A DNA stretch of 64,000 nt from Nematostella vectensis. Lineage: Eukaryota > Cnidaria > Anthozoa > Actiniaria > Edwardsiidae. The notes under the pieces are model-generated. The model worked only from the letters and a program-made list of their open reading frames with translations, searched no databases and was not told the DNA's origin. Where the stretch lies: the NCBI RefSeq assembly GCF_932526225.1, contig NC_064034.1:3954001-4018000 (forward strand), written 5' to 3'. The position numbers and the translations under genes are program-made. Shown in pieces: positions 44,297 through 54,800 of the stretch; within the stretch, counting starts at the first letter, position 1; each line of letters starts with the position of its first letter.

Positions 44297-44529
44297 CTTT
44301 ATAGCTAATAATGGTTCTTTATAGCGATAAAGAACACTTTATATATAGCTATGAATGAACGCTTTATAGCAATAACTGCACGCTTTATAGCAATAAATAA
44401 ATGCATTATAGCGCTAAATAGCGATGAATGGACGCTTTATAGCGATGAACGAACGCTTTATAGCAAAGAACGAACGCTTTATAGCGAGTAACGAACGCTT
44501 TATAGCGAGTAACGAACGCTTTGTAGCGA
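44297..44529. repeat. 21-24-bp tandem repeat inside the DIRS-like element
   Basis: About ten degenerate copies of ACGAACGCTTTATAGCGA lie between RNase H and recombinase; the last three are nearly identical. Confidence 0.9.
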
Positions 44530-44678
44530 TTAATTATCTCTTAATATTTTTCTGTACATAGTGTTACTATTTAGATTTTATTTTGAGCCAATAAAACCTG
44601 TACCATGTTAACTATCTGTCTTATTATTTACAATTCCTAGATTTCATGAAGCTATGGCACCATCTGATCCAGTACTAA

Positions 44679-45629
44679 GCCAACTCGCCTTGCGGATCAC
44701 CAGAATCATTTCAGATTCCAAGTAGCCTCAAGTCGTACTTTGGTTATTTCAATAAATGGAAAAGCTGGGCTTCTAGTTTTCCTGAGATTAGATATTTCCC
44801 AGCCACTGACATTAATTTCGCCTTATACTTGATATCTTTGGTTCAGTCTGGTTGTTCCTTATCTACCATTCAGCAATCTTTCTATAGCCTAAATTACTTT
44901 CATAACGCTTGTGGCGCTGTCAACCCATGTGAAAGCAAATTTTTGCGTTGTATTTTTGAAGGCTGCAAGCGCAGTGCTCGTAAGCCAGTTACAAAAACTA
45001 GGGAACCAGTTTTACCCGAACATCTTACAAAACTTGTTCACCGCTTTGCTTCACATAGTGCTACATTGTCTGACATACGCGATGTAACTTTTTGCCTGCT
45101 TGCCTTCGCTGCTTTTCTTATTCGTTTTGATGAAGCAAGTGGCCTAAGATGGTCTGACATTGAGGTTTTTGACGCCTATATTTCAATTAAAATAAATAGT
45201 AGTAAAACTGACCAGTTAGGCAAAGGCTGCGTTCGTTTAGTATCTAAGACATGCCGTTCTACATGCCCATGTGCAATGCTTGTTAGATATGCTACTATGG
45301 CGAACAGAACATTTGATTCTTCCGAGTTTATTTTTCAGAACATTTCTTACGGCAAAAATAAGGGCTGTACCTTACGCCCTGGCACCCAACTTTTTTATTC
45401 TAGGCTCAGGGAAGCGGTCCTTGCCAAGTTCCGCGCTATAGGCGTACTCCCAGGTAGTATTGGCTTACATTCTTTGAGAATAGGCGGAGCATCTGCTTCT
45501 GCAAGTAATAACGTTTCACACCAAATTATCAAACAACATGGTAGGTGGAAGACAGACACCGCTGAAGACTTGTACTGTCGTATGGATCTTCAAAATCAGC
45601 TCTTAGTCACCTCCTCTATAGGTTTGTAA
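44679..45629 (+). CDS. Tyrosine recombinase of DIRS-like element
   Basis: Open for 316 codons from just after a stop at 44676; no ATG is obvious near the 5' end, so the true start is unclear. The C-terminal catalytic domain shows the first Arg in a FDEASGLRWSDI block, a Lys at SKTDQ, H-x-x-R in LHSLRIGGASASA, the second His in KQHGRWKT and the nucleophile Tyr in EDLYCRMD. All four catalytic motif positions are present, so the enzyme may be intact even though its element is broken. Confidence 0.85.
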   Translation, partial: ANSPCGSPESFQIPSSLKSYFGYFNKWKSWASSFPEIRYFPATDINFALYLISLVQSGCSLSTIQQSFYSLNYFHNACGAVNPCESKFLRCIFEGCKRSARKPVTKTREPVLPEHLTKLVHRFASHSATLSDIRDVTFCLLAFAAFLIRFDEASGLRWSDIEVFDAYISIKINSSKTDQLGKGCVRLVSKTCRSTCPCAMLVRYATMANRTFDSSEFIFQNISYGKNKGCTLRPGTQLFYSRLREAVLAKFRAIGVLPGSIGLHSLRIGGASASASNNVSHQIIKQHGRWKTDTAEDLYCRMDLQNQLLVTSSIGL

Positions 45630-45684
45630 TCAACTCAATTTACTTATACCACCATTTTTCTCACCAGATTTTTGTTGCTTGACC

Positions 45685-45785
45685 TAAACTGGTACGCGTC
45701 ACTCCTCACACCTTGTGTGTTGTTTATGTAGAATATACAATATAAACATTTTCTGTGCGAAGGATCGCAGAGACTAAGCACAGAA
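45685..45785 (+). repeat. DIRS-like direct repeat B1
   Basis: 101 bp beginning TAAACTGGTACGCGTCACTC and ending GACTAAGCACAGAA; identical by eye to 46010-46110. It starts 55 bp after the recombinase stop. Confidence 0.93.
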
Positions 45786-46009
45786 ATGTGTTTATGTTGG
45801 GCATTCGGAATTCGCGCCTTGCGCGTTTCCTAAAGGTTCACTCATGCCTATATATTGAGCTAATTACATTCGTCTTTCACTCGACCTTACCAGTTTGCAT
45901 AACGCGTCGTTTTTTTTTCCGGGGTTATTTTCCCCAGTCTTCTGCTAGTTGATACATGAACATGTTTGTATATTTTACATTACATCTATACTTGCAATAT
46001 CGTTTCCAA

Positions 46010-46110
46010 TAAACTGGTACGCGTCACTCCTCACACCTTGTGTGTTGTTTATGTAGAATATACAATATAAACATTTTCTGTGCGAAGGATCGCAGAGACT
46101 AAGCACAGAA
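46010..46110 (+). repeat. DIRS-like direct repeat B2, 3' end of element
   Basis: Second 101-bp copy. The 224 bp between B1 and B2 should correspond to the A2 repeat, whose A1 partner would lie at the missing 5' end. Confidence 0.93.
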
Positions 46111-47184
46111 TATGGTATAACTATGAGACTTGGTTTTGTGGTCATTGCGCGGGTACCCTGTGGTGTCACTCGCCAGTCAGTCAGCCGCGCAACTCCCAGG
46201 CCCCACTCGGCCCCGTAATGGCGGCTAAATACAAGCACGTGCAAGGGAAAAAGTTCTTGCCATGCGATGATTATTTATTTTTGCCTCTAATTTTGTGACT
46301 TAAGGATAAAGTGAACTAGAGGAGATCTACTAGCATTCATCCACGCCAAGATTTATGTAAGGATATGTCTGGTTTTAGCTAGTAAATTTAAAAGCGAACA
46401 CCACCACAAGAAAGCGACAAAAATAATGCAAGGTGAGTTTCGGACGACGCTTTGTATTGTCTTAAGGATATGACAGTTATTGGGCTTTTTGTTGTCCTTT
46501 TTGTTTGCTTTGAGAATGCGAGTGCTTAACTTAGTAATCAAATTATTTGAGCATAACTCCTTTTGTTTTGACATTCTTTGTTCTATCTTTGTTCTTGATT
46601 GTGTTGAAATATTTCATAAAGGCTAACCAATATCGTGTTGCATTGGCATATACTGCTAAAGAAGACCCTTTTTTGTATTTATATCCTGTGCTCTTAGTCC
46701 TAAGAAGATACATATCCTTAGAAGATACAGCAACTTTTAAAACTTACAAGAGAAATTTTCCTTACCGAGTATAAAAAAAATCAACCCCTATTGCCAATAT
46801 GTATTGTTGTTATTGTCTGCATCTTGCATCTCATGTGTTTATTTATTTTTTTCAAATAGTTGTGGAAATTAGTCAGATTATAGATGTCTTGATGAAAATA
46901 TTGTTTTGAAAGAGATGTCACTCTTTTATGAACCAGGGACTACCTGAGGGCCAAGATGAATGCTAAAGACTGGAAGACATGAGAATTGAGAACCATGTCT
47001 TGAAAGATAACAGTAGGGGGTTCTTATTCACTAGTCATTTGATACCCCCACACACATGGTCCCAGGAAAGGGTGGGGTGATTAGACGTTAATAAAAGCCT
47101 GTTTCCAAGTTGAGAGTCAAAAACTGTCAATACCTTAACCCCTCTTGATATATTCTGGTTAAAAAGTAATATAAAGTCCAACAT
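46111..47184. other. Gap between DIRS-like element and LINE, no gene seen
   Basis: Short open frames (for example 46547-46774) lack recognisable domains or codon structure. Confidence 0.55.
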
Positions 47185-47191
47185 TGGAACG

Positions 47192-49748
47192 ATGAGAGGA
47201 AGAAGTGGTGAAGTAGTAGAGACCATCTCAAGGAGAATGATTGATATCTGTTGTTTACAAGAGACAAAGTGGAGGGGTAGTTCTGCTCAGATGATTATGG
47301 GTAAAGACACCAGATACAAGTTTTTCTGGTCTGGTAACGACAAAGGCACTGGCGGTGTTGGTATCTTGCTTGCTGAGAAGTGGGTGGAACATGTTTTGGA
47401 AGTCAAACGCATCTCAGACTGAATCTGTGCCATTAAGATCAATGTTGGTTTCACCATCCTGACCATTTTCTCTATTTATGCCCCTCAAGTAGGTTTGGAT
47501 GACGAAGCTAAGGACTCCTTTTATGACGAACTGTTTTGTGCGGTCTCAAAGACCGCTGAAACTGAGTCCTTGTTTCTATGTGGGAATTTCAACGGTCAAG
47601 AATGTGCCCTGCAACACAAACTGGTGATATGTGACACCTTCCTAAAATTCAGTAAGAAATGAAACAAGTCTTTACCCCTAGGCTTCGTGTCTGGAAACTG
47701 AGAGACCCCGGGATAAAGGTCAAGTTCCTAAATGAAGTAAAAGCTGGGTTAGATTCAGCAGATGCACGTACAGATCCAATTGAAGACACCTGGCAGTCCC
47801 TAAAAGGGTCCCTAATGGGTGCAAGTGAAAAGATCTGTGGATACACAAAGAAAGGTAACTGGAGAAACCAGACTTGATGGTGGGATGACTCCGTTAGCTC
47901 GGCCATTGATGAGAAAAGACGTCTGTAGAAAGTTTGGAAGAAGGGCGGCAGCAAGCAAGAATATCTGACTTCTAAACGCACTGCGAAGAGCATAGTTCGT
48001 GCCGCCAAGCGGAAAGCAGAGGCCAGTAAATTTGCAAGCGTCGAGAAAGATGACAAGGACGTTTTCCGCATTGCCATGGAGAATGGAGAAGAAGTGCAAA
48101 GACGTTGTGGGTGAGTGTTGCGTTAAAGACGATCAGGAGCACATCTCACTCACTGATGATGCTAAGAAGAATGCGTGGAGAGAACACTACAACCATCTGC
48201 TGAATGTTGAGTTTTCATGGTCCCATGAAGACCTACCTCCTGCTTACCAAGTTGAGGGACCTCCAATCCTGGTAACATCTGAAATGGTGGCAAGGGCAGT
48301 GTGCAAAATGAAGCAGGGCAAAGCGGCCGGTCCCTGTGGTGTTGTGGCTGAGATGGTTAAGGCCTCTGATGAAGTCAGCATCTCCATCCTGGCCAGCCTC
48401 TCATTGCCGAGAAGAGGATTCCTGTAGACTGGGACTTGAGCCACATCCTCAACTTCTACAAAGGGAAAGGCGATGCGCTGGAAAGGGGAAATTACAGAGG
48501 CCTCAAACTAACGGAGCACTGCTTGAAAATAGTTGAGAGAGTGCTGGAGAAGGTGGGCCGAAGTTTGGTGTCCATTGATGAGATGCAGTTTGGATTCGTG
48601 CCTGGCAAGGGAACGACAGACGCTATTTTTGTTGTGCGACAGCTCCAAGAAAAACATCTGGCTAAAGGAAAGAGTTTGTTCTTTGCCTTTGTAGACCTAG
48701 AAAAGGCATTTGATCGCGTTCCTCGTGATATCTTATGGCGGGCAATGCGTCGCCTGGACCGGAGTGGTTCGTCAGTACAATACAAGCAATGTACTCCCAT
48801 GCCTCAAGTAGAGTGTGCGTCAGCAATTCCCTTATGGACAGCTTCAAGGTACAAGTTGGTGTCCACCAAGGCTCTGTGCTGAGTCCGTTCCTTTTCATTG
48901 TAGTACTTGAAGCCCTTTCTGCAGACCTCCGTAGTGGTTGTCCTTGGGAGTTACTCTATGCAGACGACCTAGTAATCTCCTCAGATTCTTAAGACACACT
49001 CCTGGCGAAGCTGTGCATGTGGAAACAGGGGTTAGAGTCAAAGGGGCTCCGTGTTAACATGAGCAAGACTGAGATCCTGATGTCTGGCCCTGACTTGAAT
49101 TCCTTGAGAGACTCTGGAAAGTTCCCTTGTGCTGTATGCAGGAAGGGTTTGGGGAGTAACTCCATCTTCTGCAGTGGATGTTCTCTTTGGGTGCACAAGA
49201 AGTGCAGCAACATCCCTGGTAGGTTAACCCCCAACCCATTATTCAGATGCAGCAGATGTCAGGGCACTGCACGCCCAATCGATGGCAGACCCCTTGCTGA
49301 AGTGATAGTGGACGAACAGCGCCTGGAAGTCGTTGACTCTTTCTGCTACCTCGGTGACACCATCTGTGCTGGAGGTGGCTGCGAGGCGGCCATAATTACC
49401 AGAACAAGATCTGCCTGGGGAAAATTCAAAGAGCTCCTTCCAGTTCTATCAAGCAAAAGCCTATCACTCCGCACAAGAGGGAAGGTTTACAGCAGCTGCG
49501 TCAGGAGTGCCATGCTCTATGCTGGCGAATGTTGGGCTCCTAAGAGCAGTGACCTAGCAAGGCTGCAGAGAAGCGAACGTGCAATGCTTAGATGGATGTG
49601 TGCACTGAAACCCGAAGATGACACAAGTTTGAGCACCATTCGGGACAGGCTCGGGATCGAAAGCTTGGAACTGGCTCTCCGGAAAGCTAGCCTCCGGTGG
49701 TTCGGGCAAGCGTGGCATCCAACCGTAAAGCATGGAGAGATGCTGTAA
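47192..49748 (+). pseudogene. LINE ORF2-type polyprotein, broken
   Basis: Endonuclease frame 47192-47422 ends in TGA. Further pieces are at 47659-47877, 47999-48427, 48436-48882, 48735-48992 and 49017-49748. The endonuclease C-terminal half is largely missing. After YADD there is a CxxC-type finger with pattern CAVC...CSGC...H.KC...CSRC, PHD/RING-like, then a C-terminal CYLGD...RTRSAWGKF block. At least four frame breaks make it inactive. Confidence 0.88.
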
Positions 49749-49825
49749 AGAACCTGCGCGACCCCGAAGTGAACCTCCATGCGGCGTCACACCTGCCAAT
49801 AGGTGGACATTGACGTTAATGGATA

Positions 49826-49869
49826 GTGAGTGAGTGAGTGAGTGAGTGAGTGAGTGAGTGAGTGAGTGA
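49826..49869. repeat. (TGAG)n microsatellite at LINE 3' end
   Basis: About eleven TGAG units directly after the LINE coding region. Confidence 0.95.
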
Positions 49870-50962
49870 TGGGAAATCAGCACTAAAAATGGTACATTAA
49901 AACTTCAGTATTGCATCTCATCTAAAATTGTGTCTAACACTATATTCTATCTTTGAAACGCTGTTTCATCCATTACTTGTTCTTTGCAAAGACAAAGCTT
50001 GTCAGAATGTAGGTTTACAAATGTTTATTTATGGAACTTTTATTAAGGGGAAGGGTTTTTTAGAGCAAGATACTTAAACTTTATAACACTAGCAACAACC
50101 TTGTTCTTTTTCAATAATAGAATTCTGTTCACATAGCTTGGATAGCATAGACATGGCCTCTTTAGAGGCCTGTGGTGGTGAAAGGGTTAAGATAATGGGA
50201 AAGTAGGGGAAATGTCAAGAAATGCTCAATCAAATTATTTTCATTACTGTTATATTTTTTTCACCAAACCTTTCAAGTTGAGTCAATTTCCTTTATATCT
50301 CCTCTCCTGTCGACTAATTTTTAGTCAATTGATATTCTTTGCTTCCTCTCTACCCCAAACATAGATCAATGAAAAGGTTTGGTTTGAAATTATAATTTAG
50401 CATTTTAGCACTGTCAGTGATGCCTTAGATGATTTTTTTTAAGATTTGCTTCCAAAATCAATCTGTTTTTTCTTCATTGCATTTAGTAGGCCACCAACAA
50501 CAAGGCCACTATATGGTAAAGGGTGGGTGCACCAATATGTAATCCATGAAAGGAGATATATTTTTGGATTTTAATTTCCAGACATTTTTTTCTGAGAGAA
50601 TCGCCACTAAATCAATGCATAAAAATTACAGTATGGCATCTAAACAGTCTAAATATATTATTTAGAATCTTTGGAATGTTGTTAAATCTATGACATATTC
50701 TGCACAAGTGAAAATTTGTGGGAGTATTGTTTTGATTAAAAAAAATGGAACTTCTATGATGGGACATAAGAATTTACCATTAGACTCTTGACAGCCATAT
50801 TCACACCAAGAATTGTGTTTGTTACATTTGATGTACTGCATAATTTAAATTATTGAATAAGGCCTGGATCAATCTGGTTCGTACAATAAATAAATCTCAA
50901 AGAAGAGAGCAGGATCCTAGATCCCCAAAAAATACATCGATCAGTCAACACAAAAGGTGTTC

Positions 50963-51005
50963 AATGCTGGCTCCGCTTTTAGGCAGCGCCTAAATTTATA
51001 TATTA
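50963..51005. repeat. 43-bp inverted repeat, right partner
   Basis: Inverse of 40206-40248; together they bracket about 10.8 kb that includes both retroelements. Confidence 0.8.
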
Positions 51006-51141
51006 TTTTGATTTAATGCTGATCAGTGGTCTTTTTAGAGAACCCCTGTACCGCAACATGTTTGTCCCGTCCTCCGAGCATTGACTTTCTATTAGAAACT
51101 TCTAGTTCTAGAACTTGTTTCTTCGCAGATGATTCTCTGGG

Positions 51142-51281
51142 AATCTTGTCGGATGCAGTATGGCGAAATACCTCTATGGTCATAGCTAATAGATGGAGGA
51201 TAATGAAATTAATCTTGTCGGATGCAGTATGGCGAAATACCTCTCTATGGTCATAGCTAATAGATGGAGGATAATGAAATA
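51142..51281. repeat. 69-bp tandem duplication
   Basis: AATCTTGTCGGATGCAGTAT through GGATAATGAAAT occurs twice; the second copy has an extra CT in CCTCTCTATGG. Confidence 0.93.
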
Positions 51282-51895
51282 GGATATGAAATAAGGAGGA
51301 CCCGTTTCAGTCTATTTCCCAAGGAATCATATCTATATAAATGGGGGTGGCTTGTTATCGGTAACCCGATGTTTCGGTAACCCTGTCTCAGCTCTGTTTT
51401 GTGGCGTTGGACGAGCCATCGAACCGGAAATGCTTCAGCAACAACATGGCGGCTAGTTGGAATCAGATGTGACTTGTTCCTTTCTTTCGCATACAACAAC
51501 AAAGGTAAACTACAAAGATGCATTCTCGGATCCGCATTCTCTATCTGTTAGAAATACACTATTGCGATATTAGTTTTAAAACGGCGCAATATAAACTGCA
51601 TGGTTTTCTCTACAACGTAATTCACTCATCATGGCCGACAATCTTGTTATAATTAGTTTGTAATCAAACTTCCTTGTTTAATAAGTAATATCAGTAAAAA
51701 CTTAGTTAATGCATCTGTAGGTTATCCATTTACTTTATTAGTAAGTGACATGAATACACGTGCAGATTCATTCATTTTTGTGTTTTTTTTTCCAACGACA
51801 ATAGTTACTTCGTTACCGCGTTTTGCTTGTTGTTGGTTTTGTGGTTCCAAGACTCAATTTATACATACTTACATTCCCCCTTCCATACACAGAAA

Positions 51896-54800
51896 ATGGA
51901 ATCAGAAAACTCAGGTGAGTGTGGAATTACAAGTCATGTCTGTAATAATTTTTAAATCATCTCATACATGCCATAGGGGATATAATTATTAATAATCATG
52001 ACAATAATTATATCATATTGAGATACAGTCGAAGCTCTCTGAGCGACCGCTCTTGTAAGTGATCAGCTCCGATTACGAACACGATCACGAATCACTGATT
52101 GAATTGTCACACAAACTCTGTAATTCTAACCCCTCGTAAGCGACCAACTTATCTGTGCGACCAGCTCCGTTAACGACCACAATTTCAAACCACCAACTGA
52201 GATTTTCTTTAATTTTTAAGCTCTCGTCAGCGAATTTCATAATTACTATTTTCTAACTTCAATTTCAACCATGGGATTGACATTTCTTTTTCACCAGAAA
52301 ATGCAAGGAATCACTAGTCCATTGCCAGCTCCACGATTTATCCTTTTTCCAGTTACAATAGCCATCCACTTGTTCATTGCACGCTTTAGAAATCGGCTAA
52401 CAAAAGACACCATGCGATAGTGGTAGACACAGAAGATATTCTCATGACGAAAAGTAGTCGATATAAACGAGCATAACAAGCTACTTTGCGTAGAATCAAT
52501 TGCTATTAAATAAAACAACTCACTCTCTTGATAAGTCAAATACCTAGTTTTAAATCAAGCAATAAACCAAAATATCACAGCTTTGTTATTATCACCATAT
52601 CTTTTAGATTCCATTTAAATTAAGCTCCCGTAAGCGACCAACCCCTATTTTTCAAGTTTTTGGCACCCAGTGGTCGCTAATGAGAGCAAGCTCTCGTAAG
52701 AGACCAGCTCCGTTAACGACCACAATTTTCAGTTCCCAAGGTGGTCGCTTACAAGAGCTTCAACTGTAGATGTATATTACTGAGATCCACTTGTATAGCC
52801 TTTGTGTTGCTGAGACTTGCTGAACAATGTAATAAAGCCATTGTCATGTCACACAGGGAGTCCACTACAACGGTTTGAGTTAGGTTTGAATGGTTTTTGG
52901 GCTTTGCGGCTTTCTTGATTTAGAGTTTTAGTTTGACTGTATCTCCAGTCTCTATTTTAGAGCCTGGTTCTTATGCCTGTTGCAACAATAGAATGGCTCC
53001 AATGTGACAGGGCAGGCACGTAGCCAGGATTTTGGGTTTTGAGAGAGAGTTTCAGTTACCCATTAGGCAGACCATGTTATCTAAGGTAACTCATCCTAGC
53101 TCACAGCGGTACTTAATTTCCCTTCATTAGAGTGGACCTTCCAGTCAAGTGGGGTGGGGGGTGGGGGGGGGGAAACCCCTGAACCCCCCTGGCTACGTGC
53201 CTGCAGTATACATACTCAGAGTAAGATAATGGCAGCTAATCCTAAACTTATTAGGGCTGATTCACACTATGTCATCAGTAGAAACAAAAGATAAGCAGTT
53301 GAAGCCAAATTATATAAATAGACTGCAGCTAGACACCTTGGAACTACAGAATAGGTATCCCTTCATCTGGTACCCATATAAAGATCATTGTTAAAAGACA
53401 ACAGAAATTCTGTGATTGTTTTGCTATAATGCACTTGATGTCAAAGATCTTTTAAAGACTTTGTCTATAAGAAAAGGGTCGAGTCTTAAAATGTAGTATG
53501 AAAATAATATGGGCTCTTATCATATCATCATTGTTGAAATCGTAAATATGAATTATCTACTATATTAAAGGATCACTTTCAAGCCAAGTGCAAGAGGAAA
53601 TAGAGAGTTTAAAGGAGTTGTACCTAACAACATCTAAAGGTAACTTGTGAAGTATTTTTATAATGATTTGATGAAATCTGAGGAATTGTTGCTACAGAAG
53701 TTCCAATATCTACATATATTACTACAGCATTTCTAAGCAAACAGAGCTTTCATATGTATAGAACATTTAACAAACAAGCCAAAGGGGGTAGTGGTCTGCT
53801 AGTGAACCCCTTTTCTGTATCAGCAGTGGTAATTGTGTCAGATATAGTTGAGGTAGTCAAGGCCCTGACCATTTCCCTGATTATAATACATTTCTTATTT
53901 ATATTTTGTGGATAATGAGGAGTGCATTTACCACAGAGCTTGAGAACTGGCAGGACAGCGAATTCCTTGTGTGCTGCTCAGATGAGAAATTTGATGAGCT
54001 TATCAAATTTCTTACTCCCAAGGTGAGAGGCATGCTGCATCCATATAACCAAGTATCCATTAAAAAATTAGTATGCCATGACTAGTTAACACAATTCACC
54101 CACAGCTAGACAGTCAAACAAATTTGGATCCAATTTTGTTTGGGAAAATATGTACAGACATGAACGCTTCCATCAAAGCTACTGTATTTAATCTCAAGAT
54201 AAGGACAGTGTATGTGTCAGAAATTTCATATTATTTTGATGTTTGTAGGATCTCCAAGGAGCTGTTCTGATATTTCAAAGACAAATTGACATTGAGAAGC
54301 AAATAGTGAACTGCCTTGAGTCACTCAGTTGCACTGGGGCAGATTCTGACGCAACTAAGAAACTGGTTGGACATCAGGGAAGACTGGCTGTATTGAGAAG
54401 CCGTGTCCTGCGTTGCTTGACCAAGGTTTGAAACAGTGATTTTCTCAACTGCAGGGACACATATAGTCTCTACATGTAGTTCCAGCTGCCATTTTGGACA
54501 CAATCTGTCAACTTTGTAAAATTTGGTGAATTACTGTAGTCTAAAACTGAACTTTCTGTTCCAGTTATCCTTTTTTTGTTTATCCTTTTTACCTCACTTG
54601 TTTAGTCATAGCTTTTTCTTAGATGTACTTCCTCCTAATTCTTATTGCTTTGGTATGCAGCAACTCCAAGATCATGGCAACAAAGAATGCGAGCTTCCAC
54701 CCTGGAAAAGCCCATCCTTCGTAACCAAGTCCCCAAGTTCTTCCACTGGTGTGTAGTGCTTCAGGGTCGGGGAAAATGCAGGATCCATTTTCAATTTCTT

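Larger units (their letters stand above)
43090..46110 (+). mobile_element. DIRS/Ngaro-like tyrosine-recombinase retrotransposon, 5'-truncated
   Basis: The order is end of the reverse transcriptase region, RNase H with C-terminal conserved block, an inserted tandem repeat, tyrosine recombinase, then a 101-bp direct repeat pair with about 224 bp between. That is the layout of DIRS-order elements with split direct repeats (Ngaro/PAT type). Most of the RT domain and the 5' repeat are missing, and the RNase H frame is broken, so it is non-autonomous. Confidence 0.85.
47185..49869 (+). mobile_element. Decayed non-LTR retrotransposon with (TGAG)n tail
   Basis: Coding pieces in several frames run in order through an apurinic-type endonuclease (IDICCLQETKWRG, IYAPQVG, GNFNG), reverse transcriptase (KAAGPCGVVAEM, FVPGKGTTDAIF, FVDLEKAFDRVPRDILW, VGVHQGSVLSPFLF, LLYADDLVI) and a C-terminal zinc finger. 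A (TGAG)n run at 49826-49869 marks the 3' end. Tandem-repeat tails instead of poly(A) are known in RTE/CR1-like clades. The 5' end is undefined. Confidence 0.9.
49870..51895. other. Intergenic region before the PH-actin gene
   Basis: AT-rich and without supported coding exons. Holds the right partner of the 43-bp inverted repeat (50963-51005), a 69-bp tandem duplication (51142-51281) and presumably the promoter and a 5' UTR exon of the PH-actin gene. An acceptor CACAG lies 3 nt before the proposed ATG. Confidence 0.55.

Noticed and set aside
46547-46774. 75-codon + strand frame with hydrophobic N-terminus
   Set aside because: Low-complexity AT-rich sequence; no supporting features.
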